A stretch of DNA of 64,000 nt from Eleginops maclovinus (Eukaryota > Chordata > Actinopteri > Perciformes > Eleginopidae): positions 7,248,001 through 7,312,000 of the forward strand of contig NC_086351.1 of NCBI RefSeq assembly GCF_036324505.1, in the 5' to 3' direction. The notes beneath the pieces are model-generated. The model did no database searches. It was not told the DNA's origin and was given only the letters and a program-made list of their open reading frames with translations. A program made the position numbers and the translations under genes. Position 1 is the first letter of the stretch. The number at the start of each line of letters is the position of its first letter. Of this stretch, positions 25,202 through 37,669 are shown piece by piece.

Positions 25202-27705
25202 ATGGCGTACTCCACCGGAACTATTGCAAAAGGCTGTTTTGGGAAGGTCTACAAGCAGAAGTACAACGATACCTGGGCTGCTGTAAAGAAAGTCCCGCAA
25301 CACCTCATCAGAAGGCAGGACCTAGAGAGAGAGAGTGAAGTGTACAAGTAAGTACAAGTGGTTTAGTGATGTTTGCAGACTCAAAAAAGGTTAGGCAGGA
25401 TATACAATTATAAAAGAAAATGAGCACAAATATGTAATAATCCAAGGGTATAACTTATAATGAAATTAAGTTAGAATTCTTAAGACTCAACTCTTATCCA
25501 ATACCAAAAAAGAGGCAGAAACAAATGTAGAAATACCATTAACAGTTAAAAAAATTAAAAAACTGTCACGCTATTATATAGATAATAGAAGAACAATTAC
25601 CATATTATGTGGCAAGGGTAAAAATCACTGATGTGTGTGTTGGGCATAGTTTGCTTGTAGGTCTCTCACAATTACCCTCTATATTGGTACCCAGTAAGTA
25701 TTTAGTTGGTTGTTCATTTGATCTAATTTCTCTTTTTCTCTGTCTCTCCATGACTTGTCACCACTGATCTGCAGGAAGGCAAATCATCCCAATATTGTGA
25801 AGCTACTGGGGAACATAAATCTCAAAGATGGAAAATGGATTATTCCTTTAGAGTTTATCTTTGGAGAGGACTTGGAGACCACCATCTTTAAAGCATCAAT
25901 GTCTAAAATACAGGTAAAGTTATCAAGTCAACAGAAAAGCACTTTCATTGAGGCCTGAAGGAAAATGGTGTTCCCTATAATGAGAAAAGTAGACTTGACT
26001 CTAATGTGGCTCCTACCTGATGCCTGTCTGGTTAAAGTTGAACTCAAATGTTTGTCTCTGCAGTTGACTCCGTCTATCAAAGGAACTATCATCACTGGCA
26101 TGTGTGAAGGGCTGCAGCACCTCCACTCCAAAGATATTGTCCATCAAGACCTCAAGCCTGAAAACATCATGGTGAGTGGAGGCCTGTGCAGACTGTCAGC
26201 ACGCACTAGACAACAGAGATTTACAGGGGACATATAGTGCTAACTGAATATGTAACTACTAGATGGACTGACATTACATTTCATTAGAGATATCCATCAA
26301 GCTTAAAGAACAAATCCTTTAGGATCAAATTTCCAGATTTTAATAAAATGTCTTACCAACTACTGATATGAGATTGAATGCACACATTCATAAAGCCCTC
26401 AGGATAACTTGTAATCATTTTGGTGATCCCTTAATGCTAACCATATAATGTTACCAAGCTAACACGCTAATCTGGTGGAACCGGTAGTATAGCTGTAGAC
26501 TCTACCTTGATACTTCTCAGTAATCAGTGGCCGGTAGCTGAAACTGATGATGGCCTTATTGCACGTTTATCCACTTTTTAATCTCTGTGAATTGTTTTTC
26601 AATTTTGTAAGATTATATCAAATTCAATACAGCTCATGTGTTCCTTCAGGTGGAGCATGACACAAACAGAGCTGTCATCATTGACCTGGGATTGGCTAAG
26701 TTCTACCGGTATGGCCTCAACTCGGCCATAGACATGGGGAATGAGGCATACTCTGCCCCTGAGGTTCTGCAACGGGGCAGTCAGAGAGACAAGCGCTCAG
26801 ACGTGTGGGCCATGGGTAAGATCATAGCGGAGCTCTGTGCCCGGGTCCGGCTATACACGCCCAGCGTCTGTCCAGCTAAGATCATGGACATCCTGAAGGA
26901 TCAGCCTTACTGCCATGTCGTGTGTAGGATGGTGGATCCCGACCCTACTCTGAGGGCCTCCGTGGGTGGGGTCATGAGTGAGATAAAAAGGGTCAGCGTT
27001 TCAGATGATAACCCTGTTAAAAAAGATTACCTTAAGCCAGCACCACCTCACATCAATGTCGGAAAACTGTCTCCAGCACCTGTTCACAGAGATCCATCCC
27101 CAATGAACAGAGATCCATTCCCAATGAAAAGAGGCCCAACCCCAATGAACCGACACCAACAGCCAATGAACAGAGACCCAATGCCAATGAACAGAGACCC
27201 AACCCCAATGAACCGACACCAACAACCAATGAACAGAGACCCAATGCCAATGAACAGAGACCCAACCCCAATGAACAGACACCAACACCCAATGAACAGA
27301 GACCAGTCGCCAATGAATATGGCTCAAGCACAGTTTAACAGAGATCAACACAACAGGGAGCAATCCCCACTGAAATGGGAGCGCTCACCCAAACCAGAGT
27401 TCAAAGCTTCGCCTCCTCGAGCAGCAATGCACCTTTCCCCTTCCCCTCATAGGATGGAGGACAAGAACAAAAAACAGGGTCTGGTCCCGACAGGCAGAAC
27501 TGAGCGCACGGAAGACCTCATGAAAGGGAGGTTTTTCCAGGGTGCTGCACATAACCTGCCCAGCAACCTGCCCACAACAGGAAGGGTGGTGATGCAGCGC
27601 TATGAAATGAAAAACGGGGAGGTTGAAGCATGGGAGCAGAAGGAGGTGGTGACTCAGGGTGGAAAGATAGTCAAGTTTGGTGATGTCAAGTTTGATAGCA
27701 AGTAA
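25202..27705 (+). CDS. RIP/IRAK-like protein kinase with PMNRDP-repeat tail
   Basis: Four coding exons join in phase: 25202-25347, 25775-25913, 26064-26171 and 26650-27705. They give 482 aa. The kinase domain fills about residues 1-250: Gly loop GTIAKGCFGKVY, ATP lysine in AAVKK (K29), alpha-C glutamate in ERESEVY, NHPNIVKLLG, catalytic HQDLKPEN (D124), metal-binding DLG (D143) and YSAPEVL. All residues needed for phosphotransfer are present, but HRD is HQD and DFG is DLG. The order of motifs and the HPNIVKLLG block suggest the TKL group (RIPK/IRAK-like). The tail has a low-complexity block of PMNRDP and PMNRHQQ units at about residues 279-353 and a final conserved-looking part (GRVVMQRYEMKNGEVEAWEQ). 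No death domain, RHIM or membrane segment was seen. The ATG lies directly after the splice acceptor. The orthologue is not known to me. Confidence 0.82.
27093..27315 (+). repeat. in-frame PMNRDP/PMNRHQQ minisatellite
   Basis: The coding repeat is built on CCAATGAACAGAGACCCA units with a higher-order period of 63 bases (21 residues, from HQQ to HQQ). Copies are nearly identical at DNA level, so the array has expanded or been homogenised recently. The long antisense ORFs here are its shadows. Confidence 0.9.
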
Positions 27706-27895
27706 GAATAAGAACAAAGTGATTTGGCAGATAATTTAACTCCTATAAAAGGATTGCATATTCTGGTTTAACGATCAGTGCAGGGTCACCTAGCTTTTGG
27801 TATCTATTTAAGAAAGCATGTTAAATGCTTTTTCAATGATTAAACATGAAGCTACAGTGTACGCTTGTTTGTTGTACACATAAAGACGAATATAG

Positions 27896-28125
27896 AAATA
27901 AATGATACGTTGAAGTGGTTTTGAGGAGACATGGAGAAATGGCTTTGGTTCTGCTGTACCAAGTTATTCAGAATTAGTTTGAGATCTAATTTACTAGGCA
28001 AGAAAAAGATGTATGCAGGCAATAACCACCATCTGTGAATGTTTCATCAGTATCGAATGCATTAGAATGTGAACATGGCTCATATATTTTGTGTATGGTT
28101 TTGTATATAAATAAATCCTCATATC
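27896..28125 (+). terminator. poly(A) signals of the kinase gene
   Basis: AATAAA hexamers lie at about 27897 and 28109, 190 and 400 bases after the stop codon. Either could set the 3' end. The opposing b4galt transcript ends near 28470, so the two genes are tail to tail without clear overlap. Confidence 0.45.
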
Positions 28126-28469
28126 TGTATTGGAAAGGGGGATTGTTTTTCTCTTTATGATCAAGTAAAACAACCGGTTTACCTTCTCTTGTGATATGAA
28201 GAGTTCAATAATGTTATGTCAAGAAACAAAGAAAACCTATCCAGGTAGGTTTACTTCCTGTTTTCTTTACCAGCCTGTTCCTGCTTAACGACATTCCTGC
28301 CATCATGACAGACTTAGTGGGAAATGTGTGGTTGTTTCCAACTAAGTCCATTAAGTCACACTCGCATATTAATACCATGTGAGGATCATTTTTAAGACAG
28401 CAATGTTGTTACAGGAAGTGTACAAAGAAAAACATTTGAAAAATAAAACCAAACAACGTGGAAAGCATT

Positions 28470-30763
28470 GCTTTTGAATAATCAGTTTATTAATGAATTT
28501 AAGGCCACTCTGGACTGTGCAGAATTCAAAAAGAGAGAGCAGAAATAACTCACAAAGTCATGTTGCCCTTGGTTACTTCAGTACTACCCTGTGATGACTG
28601 CTTTCTATTGCTGCTGAGCTAATCTACATCAGAACGGTGTCAAATCAAACGTAAAGTAGCTTAAATCAGAAACACAAAACATCAAGTTGAGTGTTGCACA
28701 GTTAATGATGGAGACTGTATGCTGCGACTTTGGGAATATAAGCTTCCTTTGTTCATCTTTCTAAGAAATGCCCTACTTTAATCCTTACAGTTAACAGCGA
28801 GGAGCATTCCCCACAGCAGAAACTTGCATTTACAGTCACCATAAGAGAGTTTCCAGTTCACAACATAGACACTTCAGCATGCTTCATATTTTTCTAGAGG
28901 AGCACTGATATGTGTCATCTTCACATTGTGCTCGGTACATTTCCTTGCTAATAGGTTTGTTGCCATGCATATTAAGTCTTGATATAAAGATGCTATTGTT
29001 TTAGTGAGCACAAGTTGAAATACCACTATTATGTGTTGCTAAGGCCATAGGAATCGAATATGAATTCACATCAAAATGATAATACAGTATATAGTCATCT
29101 ATTTATGAAAAATCACAGGCAGACACTCACAGAGCCCCAATTCGTCCTCTTACTCAAATGCCCAATGTCATGATGAAAAAATAAGTTTTCATTTCAGCGT
29201 TCAAAAAATAAATCACTTATGATCATCATGGACCATCTGCATCTCTTCACAACAAAAAAACTTCGTAAAATATGAGTGTTTTGAATACATGTTGGTGTGA
29301 GATTCTTTGAACAACATAATAGAAGTATTGATAGGAAGAGATGAAAGGTTTGTACATAAAGACAGAGTAGTACAGAGATCATTCACAACAAAGTACACAC
29401 ACACACACACTTTTTTATCCATCGACAGCTTTCCATGCAGTCGTCTTTGGTTTCAGCCTGTTCACCTGCCAGTACAGCCACTCTCAGTGGAAGAGGGGAC
29501 TGTTTCTTTTTTTCGCGTGTTTACAATCACATCTGTCAGAGTGGAGAGAGCGAAGAGAAGGAGGAGCAGACATGCAGTATACGGGCACAAGTGGAAAGGA
29601 AATGGCAGATGTCTCCATGTAAAGGCTTCCAGAGTCACATTATGGAGAAACTTGAAAAAAAATACACAAAAAAGGACAAATTGTTTCTGTGTGTTTGAAA
29701 GAGGACAAAAGAAAAGAGAAAGAAACATAGCCTTGTTTCCTGAATGCTGAGCTTATAACTTGATTAACAATTGCTAAAGATATCGTTAAGCAAGACAGAC
29801 TCCATTTGGATGTGAATCTCAAGCTCATCTGAAGGCAGAGGGCTGATCACCGTCACAAAGAGGTGCTCTATTGGATAAAGGCAAATGCACACAATAACAA
29901 AAAATCAAATGTTGATATCTGATACGCTGTAATTCAAACGGCTGAATTGAATGCACTGCCTTTAGATAGAAGAACTGTACCTTGGCCTTGGTTTACAGAA
30001 CCAATACGTAGAACGAACTCTCTCTGACATTAGTATTGCCATTGAAATTGAGGGCATCTATAACTTTGAAAACATTTGAAGGATTTAGTCCACCTGATGC
30101 AGAAACCAAACGGATAAGGGTCTTTCTAAATGAGACCCCAGGTATTTGCAGACAGGTGGTATACGTGCAGCGTTCAGTCAAAAGCAGTACTACATGTAGA
30201 AGTAATACACAGCATTTTCAAGTTCCTTCATTCATCACTCATTGTAGCAGCTACACACACACAACTACAAACAAGAATCTGTCTGCTTCAGTCATGTATT
30301 CATTGGCATTTGGACAAAAAAAAACAAGTGTGACTGCTGGATATTACAGCTACTGCTCCATTAAACCCAACACTCTGAAAAATGTAAGGTACGACTGAAG
30401 AGACAGAAAACACAACAAGCTTCTAAGGCATCACAAGGTCTAACCAGCGACCACAGCGCTGTAGATATATAAACTCACAGAGTCAAACTTTTACCCTTCA
30501 CCCTTCACTGTGGCTCCCATTGGAAGAAGAGTCAGTGATAGAACAGGAGCCAAGGTGGATTGGAGTGCCGTCATCTAAGGGTTGAGAAATTCTGGTCAAT
30601 TGTTTTCATTTTCAAAAAGTCTGAATCAGTGTCCCACTGTCCACAAAGAAATGCCACCAAAAACTAACACAAAAGTGAAAACTTTTCCAAGTGATTGAGG
30701 AGAAAAAAAACAGCATCCTACAGCATGTACTCATAGGATTATCCCATTGAAGTCATGGCAGAG
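28470..30763 (-). other. long 3' UTR of b4galt3-like gene
   Basis: No gene was recognised here. On the minus strand the first convincing AATAAA after the galactosyltransferase stop is at about 28486-28491, which implies a 3' UTR of about 2.3 kb. ORFs in this stretch have no splice or homology support. Confidence 0.4.
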
Positions 30764-33700
30764 TTAAACATGATTAGCAGTCTTTAATGTGGGCTTTTTG
30801 TTTGCGTCTCCTTCTGTAATTTTGACTGGGACTTTGACTGGGACTTTGACTGGGACTTTGACTGGGACTTTGACTGGGACTTTGACTGGGACTTTGACTG
30901 GGACTTTGACTGGGACTTTGACTGGGACTGGGACTTCGGCAGGTGCTTTCTCTGGATGTTGTTCTGGAGCTTTTTCTGGAGGATGCGGAGGTGGAGGCGG
31001 ATGTAGACCGGCCTCAGTGCCGATGTTAACAGTGATGTTGGTGTAGAGGGGCATGTATTCCCGTGAGATTAGCTCATATTCAGCTGTGTTCATCCCATCC
31101 GACTTCCAGGTCTGACGTGTTTTGGCTAGCATGTTGAACCTTTTAATGAGAGCAAAGAGAGCAGTGATGAACCAACGCGGCATATCTTTGCATTTTACTT
31201 GTACGGTTTAAACAAAGACATTAAATGAGTGTTGTTTCTGTAGTAGTGCAGCATCCCTTTTACATCAACACATTTCATTTTTGTTCATCTTCATGCAAAC
31301 TAAATCAGATCTGCTACTTAATTCAACTAGTGTACTGTACCTCTTTGGGTTCACATCATTGCCTTTGTCCAGCTTGTGTTTAATCATCTTGTACCGGCCA
31401 ACCTTCACTGATGGACGAGTGATGTACATCCCCCCCAGAGACACTCTAAAAAGAAGAGAAAGGTATGTCTATCACATTACAACTGGATCACACTCATCTC
31501 TTTATGTGGTTCAAACCAAACCTTGGTCTTGTACCCATCACAAAGTCTGACCTACAGTCGGGTAGTACAATTGGTGTACCAGATCTACTCTTAATGCCCA
31601 AATGAGTGACTGGCTATAAATAGTTTTTTCTTAAGAGCATCCGGCCAAAGCTCAAAGCTCACCTGAGTCCAATATCGTCGTCCTCTCCACCCCAGCCCCA
31701 GTAGTTGTTGGGAAAGCCGTTCATCTTGAGGTAGTGCAGTGGCGTCAGAGCTGACACTCCTCCAAAGTACATCTTGTACGGAAGCCTGGAGATAATTAAG
31801 TATTGCAGATAAGCATGTGTAATCGGTGAACGGCGAAGCCTTCAACGGACTATCAGAGATAAGAAAATGACATACTTGTAGCCAAACTTGTCCATGGCGA
31901 TGGCCGCATGCTTGGGGTTGGAGTCGCAGATGTACGTGTTGCGATCGTCCTCCGGGATGAGGTCCACATCATGGAAGAAGAGGCAGTCCCAGTCCTCCTC
32001 CCTCATGGCTTCTCGGAAACCCACGTTCATCAGCTTGGCCCTGTTGAACGTGTATGTTCCAGCCTGTGGAGAAAACACAAGACACCTAATGTCAGAGCAT
32101 CCTATGAAACAATCATCTCACGTGATTTTAAAAGAGAGGCCACACGAATCAGTCTGATGACGACAACTTTGGAGTATGAGGGAGTTAGATATATAGAAAA
32201 GAAACCCACAAAATAGTATCAAATAGGAAATCTTCCACATGTATCAGGATAGATTAAAACATTGCTGTGAATCATTGCAGGAAGAACTGAACAGTCAAAG
32301 TGGAACACATTTATTCTTATCAGGCTAAAAAAAAGGTAATAAAAAAGTGTGTCATGATCCTTACACGGGGCAATGTTCATCAACGTTTTAGCAATTATTA
32401 TGTAGACAATTCACAACACGGCAGATGTAACAATATGACTGGCAGGTAAAAATCCAGCTCAGTGGGTGTAAGATATAAAGTGCTGAGAGGCCCACATGAA
32501 ACAATTATAATAAACAGCTAAAGAGGACAAAGCATCTAAGCCACTTGAGCGGTCTCGTCCTCCAACATGCGCATGCAGAGACAGCACACTAGAGGGCAGT
32601 GTTTATTTAGCCTGAACTGCAGCAGACATTAAAAGGGTCACTGTGCATGCAGACACGACTGACTAGATAGACTGACTAGATGATAGCCGTAGTGACACCG
32701 TTTCGACCAAATGTGAAATCTATAGGTTAGGAAATCCCTTTTGATTCTTCCATGAGTGTATAACATCACTGTGCTTATCACCTGGTGAATGACGTAAATT
32801 CTGTAGTTGAGCTGTTGCCGCTGCAGAAAAGGATGCAGGTAGTATAGGAGGAACTTGAGGTGGTGTTCTCTGTGTCTGTGGGGAATGATGATGGCTGTTC
32901 GGTGTCTCGCCTCACAGTCCGGCGGCCGGTAGCGTCCTCCGCGCATCACCAGGGGATTCTTCCTCTGCACCTCTGCTAGGGTCAGCCCGGATGGAAATTT
33001 GACGTGAATCGGCCCACCTGTGAGCAGGAAAAGCTCTGCGGTCATTACCAGTAGGGAAACAACATGTGTGTAATGGAGTAAAGGCAAATCAGCTGGTGAG
33101 GGGATGAGAGGCTATGATTCGAATGAATTTTAAAAATGCCCTGAGCTGAACTGAACTTATTCCTGGATTCCTGGCACAGGGCTAAACGTGCTTGTAAATT
33201 AACCTGTTCCAGTGGCTGTTTAAGCAGAAGAATACATTTGAACGGTTAATTATTTCTTTACATGCCTCCTGTTTGTCTCACTGAAAGGCCACAAAGACGA
33301 TTTCCTTTCCTGGAACTCAACATTTCCGAGACATTTGATGCCTTTTGTAAAGATGCATATCGAAATAGTTTCAATACTCTCAAATTGATGATCTAGCTTA
33401 GAGCAAGTACATACCATTTTGATACTAGCAGTAGAAGCAGTCAGCCTCAGGTGATGACTGAAAAGCCAAATAAAATCATTTAAAAAGCTCCATGTTTGAA
33501 CAATCCACGGTCACGACAATCCCAAAATCCCCCATAGGAGTTTTGTCAACAAGGGAAACATAAGTAAGGCTGTGGTATTTAAACAAGACCCGTCTGGTCC
33601 GTTGCTGCACATAAATATCTGTCGTTCTTCAGTAAAAACCTGTCACAGTGAAACTCCAGGTGGTTTTGGCTCACGTCCTGCTGCCTCAATGACTTTTATC

Positions 33701-34990
33701 TATTACTTGGTTCTAGGAAAGTAGTCTGAGCCTTGTTATCAGCATGTAGTTTAATTCACAGGAACAAAGGGGCAGAGGGCCGAGCAAGGGAAGTAGAAAA
33801 ATAAGCCTGCTTGAGCGTGCATTCTAGACTTACTGAAAACAACGTGGAGTATCACATTTGGTACTGTGCAACAATTTTGTGGCAAGAATGAGAAATATAG
33901 AGCAGCTATTCTCAACCACTGCTGGCTCAGAGGTAGTTCTGCAGGGTTTCGTAGTCGTAAAATAAACTGAAATGTAAATTGTCATTTACACTTATGAACT
34001 CCAACCAGATGTTAGACACTATTGTAAATCATCATGGTCTTGTATGGAGGAAGTTTTCCATCATGTGTCAAGCTCAGAGGAAAAAGGCTAGTTAGTAAAC
34101 CTTGAGTATAGACAGTCATGACGTTTAAAAAAAGGCACACCCCAGCTAATAACCCTGACTGATAATCTATAATTTGATGTATCTGCTAGCCTGTATTAAC
34201 CCTTCATGATTGCTCATTTACTCCCACATCATTGTCTATATTGATGTTCATGGGCAGTACAGAATGTTTGTCTGCCATCCAATCCTGGAAAACAATATGT
34301 AACCCTGTTAGTGTAGCGCTGTATCATGTTTTATTTGGTTTCATTGTCAGTGTCTTATTTGTATTATGTTGTGTGAAATCACAGATGAAAGATGTTTTGA
34401 TTTATTTTCAGACACGCACCAAGTTAGACTAAAAAGTCCAAGATGGTGCAACAGTTGCACTCCCCTTTCCAACCATTTCAGTGAAGCTGTTCACTTTTTG
34501 CTTTCTGGTATAATATTTTGTAATATGACTTTTTTAAATTCCATCTTTGATAACGCAACAACATGGAGGGCCGGAAAAATGCTAGGCAAGTTTTTTCCTG
34601 AATCTGTTGTAATTAGAGATTAGATTAGAGACGTGTGGAGGAGAGAGTGATTTACCTTCACCAACACAGTATATCAGTTACTATGGAAGGACACAGAAGC
34701 AGGTAAGACCACTCACCTATAAGTGGGGACGTCTTAGGGCAGTAGGGCATGTGACCTTCACTGACAGGAGTTTTGAAAAGTGTTGATAGGTTGGCATACA
34801 CATCCCCTCCAGGTATGCCAACCGTTGTCTGGTTGCGGCCTGATACACCGGTGGTGTCGGGCTTGCGGAAGATACGGATGAAGTAGGAGACCCTCTTCTG
34901 GTATCCCTCTCGGGACAGCAGTGCCATGACCACCAGTTGGATGCCCAGAAACATGAAAAGGTAGCGCCATTTCGACTGGATACTGATCAT
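30764..34990 (-). CDS. b4galt3: beta-1,4-galactosyltransferase, B4GALT3 type
   Basis: Six coding exons join in phase: 34990-34717, 33017-32782, 32063-31876, 31785-31663, 31445-31341 and 31139-30764. They give 433 aa. It is a Golgi type II membrane enzyme that transfers galactose from UDP-Gal to terminal GlcNAc in N-glycans and glycolipids. Visible: short basic N-terminus and signal anchor (YLFMFLGIQLVVMALLS), luminal stem with N-glycosylation sites, GGRYRPPDC, IIPHRHREHHLKFLLYYLHP, FLQRQQLNYRIYVIHQ, FNRAKLMNVGF, metal-binding DVD at residues 202-204, FGGVSALT, WGWGGEDDD at 262-270 and KMIKHKLDKGN. The PLYTNITVNIGT ending resembles B4GALT3 more than B4GALT1, 2 or 4. After it there is an unusual Pro-rich tail with about ten VPVK units. 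The ATG at 34990 is preferred because it starts the basic/anchor sequence; an in-frame extension upstream lacks an ATG. Confidence 0.85.
30820..30935 (-). repeat. 12-bp coding minisatellite (VPVK)n
   Basis: Nine to ten copies of the plus-strand unit GACTTTGACTGG encode the VPVK repeats at the C-terminus of the galactosyltransferase. The copies are nearly identical, so copy number is probably polymorphic. Confidence 0.92.
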
Positions 34991-35065
34991 GTCGACGTCG
35001 TCAAAGCAACAGGGGTTGGGAGAAGACAACGCAGAAACAACCCGACCCTCGGTGATTAAACGCTG

Positions 35066-36930
35066 GAACTAAACAGGCTCTCCCAACGCAGAAACGCTAC
35101 TTAGAGAAGTGATGATTGTCCACTGTGTATCTGATGGAAGCTGGTGCTGTGGCCCACAACATACAATAGGTGCCTTCTCCCAAATATGGCATCAACCATT
35201 TAATGTGACAGTTATGGTATGTTAAATAACATACAATAATCTGTGGGAACTAGGAATATGAATATAGGGGAAAATGAGTAAAAAGTAGACAAAAAGGCAC
35301 TTTTGGTACGCTGAAATTGAAAAAGACCACCAAGGGGAGGAAAAATAGAAAAATATTCTAAATCAAGAAAAGAAACGTCTTATGTTTTTGTTTCGGTTTC
35401 ACTGCATCCCGTGCTGCAGCCCACTATGTGGCAAATATCTCCAAAAATGACTGTTGGTCCAATTTGTGATTGGCGTGGGGTGGTAATGCCAGTCCCACAT
35501 CATGTAGTTTCACCCCCAGTGAATGCCATCCATTGCCCTGTGTAGCTCATTCTCCTATGGTCAAATAAATAGCCGTGTCAGTGTCTCTCACTCGCTCTCT
35601 CTTCCTCCCTTTGTGGGCTTTATGCTGCCTTCTGTTCTCCCTCATGTGCTCTCCCGAGGGAGGCCTCTGCAACAACAACAGTCACCATGACAAAAGGGAC
35701 CATATGCAGCCGTAAAGGCCCTATACTTTACAGAGGATTACACAGCTTCCATCCACTCACTGCCTGACCGGCTGGAGAGTCGGGGGGGAATGGACCATAC
35801 CCAGCGTGGTAGGAGTGGTCAGAGGGTTTGAGTATAGGGAGAGTCGGGCCTAGAGGAAAAAATAAGAGGAGATAGAGGAAGAGGAGGGAGGGAGAGCTCT
35901 GACTCCAATTGCTTTAGTCGTATAATGATGCAATCCACAGCTCGGAGAGTCCTCTGGCAGCCCACTGGGCCGGCAGCAACGCAGCTCACTGTATGGCTCA
36001 CTGTACAGCTCACTCTAGGGGTCACTGTATGGACACGAACTGGACCTTCACTCCAGCACAGATCTGAAAGAAAAATCACAAAAAGGAGGACAGTTACATT
36101 CACTCTTTGGTTTAAAACGCTGACATCAGCGATTTTGTACAGCAGAATGCGTTTACCACACAAACAATGACTGATTGTGTGGCCCGACAAATGGATTGTG
36201 TTTGTTTACATGGAGACTGAGCAGCACAGTTGGAAAGCCTTGGTTAATCAGGCCCAGCATGGGCTCCAGTGCAGATGCCTCCCCAAAGAGGGGCCTGCTG
36301 CCCACAGCCGATGGCAGACGGGAAGCCGTGCTCGGCTGTGAGGATGAAACTTTCCAGTTCAAGAGCCAACAAAATCATGGTTCCCTTTTTGCTGCAGGCT
36401 GCTGCAATGTGGCATTTGTGGAGCTTGCATAAGCCTTTTACCATGCTCTGGAGCAGTCTGCTGCAGTGTCCTACACATCCTCAGTCACAAATTAATTAGT
36501 GCTTGTTAAAGAAGCCAGCCTCAGACCACTAATCTTAATCCCACTCACCCCATCCACTTGGGCAGCACACACAGCTTTAGTTCACATCATGAACGCAATA
36601 TCATTTTTGGGATGATGGAGGGCTTCTTTTAAATAACACAGAAAAATAATACATTAATGTCGTGTTTCACACCGTACAAAAAAACAGATACAGAGCATGT
36701 AAGGGGAGAATGACAGGTGAAAATAATGAAAAAGTACAGTACGATGAAGAACAGAAATAATGATTGAAGCGCTCCGACTACTTTTGTTATGCTGCATTTT
36801 GTTTTCAACACAATAGTGATTCAATTAGGTTTCCTATTTTGATAGATAAAATGGTGTCCACATCTTATTGTTAAGGCTAGATCTTTGATGCAGTGTTTTT
36901 TCACAACTGAGTAGTATTTTTTTTTTAACC
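35066..36930. other. 5' intron region of b4galt3-like gene, no coding exon seen
   Basis: A splice acceptor (TTAGTTCCAG on the minus strand near 35068) probably opens the exon that carries the start codon. Beyond it the sequence holds only unsupported short ORFs. A more GC-rich patch at 36240-36480 could be a conserved or regulatory segment, but I cannot tell from one sequence. Confidence 0.35.
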
Positions 36931-36947
36931 TGAAAGGAAATGGTTCA

Positions 36948-37669
36948 TATACTATGGGGTCAGATCAGTATCATAATACACGAATGCACACAAAAGCATT
37001 CACACTTGTATTTTCAATGCACACCCAAATGTGTTCCGTTTCACATGTAAATAAAATCCAAATACAGAAAAAAGTTTGACATGTGTATTTTTGATCCACA
37101 CATATTTGTTGTCCGTGTCAAACCGCTGAACCTGCATACACAAACCGCTTCCTGTGCATGGGTCGCTGTGCTTTCGAGTGTGGGTTTTGTGAGACTCCCC
37201 TGACGCTCACCCGATTCGGAATTGTAATTTTTTCCATGTATAGCAAATCAGATGTCTCCTCCATTTTAAGCCAATCACATGAGCGGAGCTGACAGGTCAA
37301 CTTCAACATGGCGTCTAGCACAAGTGTAAGTGATAAGTGTCTCTGCGTGAATGGTTCAATATGTTTTAGGTTTTCTTTTTTAGGGACAGCTTAGCAAGAA
37401 TGAATCCAAAGTTTCCTGCTCAAATTGTTATTCAAAAATGTATTCCATTGTTTTTAATGATGGAGTGGAATTGAACATTTAGAGCTGTCGTTAAATAGGA
37501 TCAACCGGTTAAGTTCCTGGGTAGTCTATTAGCATTATATATCTCACTTGCCACCCACATTACTTCCAAGTAATGAGTGTGAATGCTTTTGCGGATCATG
37601 AAATACAAGTGTGAATCCCACTGTGTGCATTTGTGTATTATGAGACTGATCTGACACCATAATATACAA
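36948..37669. mobile_element. 722-bp DNA element with 45-bp imperfect TIRs
   Basis: The left end 36948-36992 (GGGTCAGATCAGTATCATAA, then TACACGAATGCACACA) is matched in reverse complement by 37624-37669 with only a few differences. Subterminal AAAGCATTCACACTTGTATT motifs are also inverted. The interior includes CAACATGGCGTCTAGCACAA followed by a GTAAGT donor. It looks like a non-autonomous derivative of a cut-and-paste transposon. No transposase remains. Confidence 0.65.

Noticed and set aside
27001..27363. Antisense ORFs of 92 and 120 aa rich in VHWGW or LCSLG
   Set aside because: They are the reverse reading of the PMNRDP minisatellite, so any frame over the repeat stays open.
30789..31046. 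Plus-strand ORF of GTLT repeats
   Set aside because: Antisense of the VPVK coding repeat of the galactosyltransferase.
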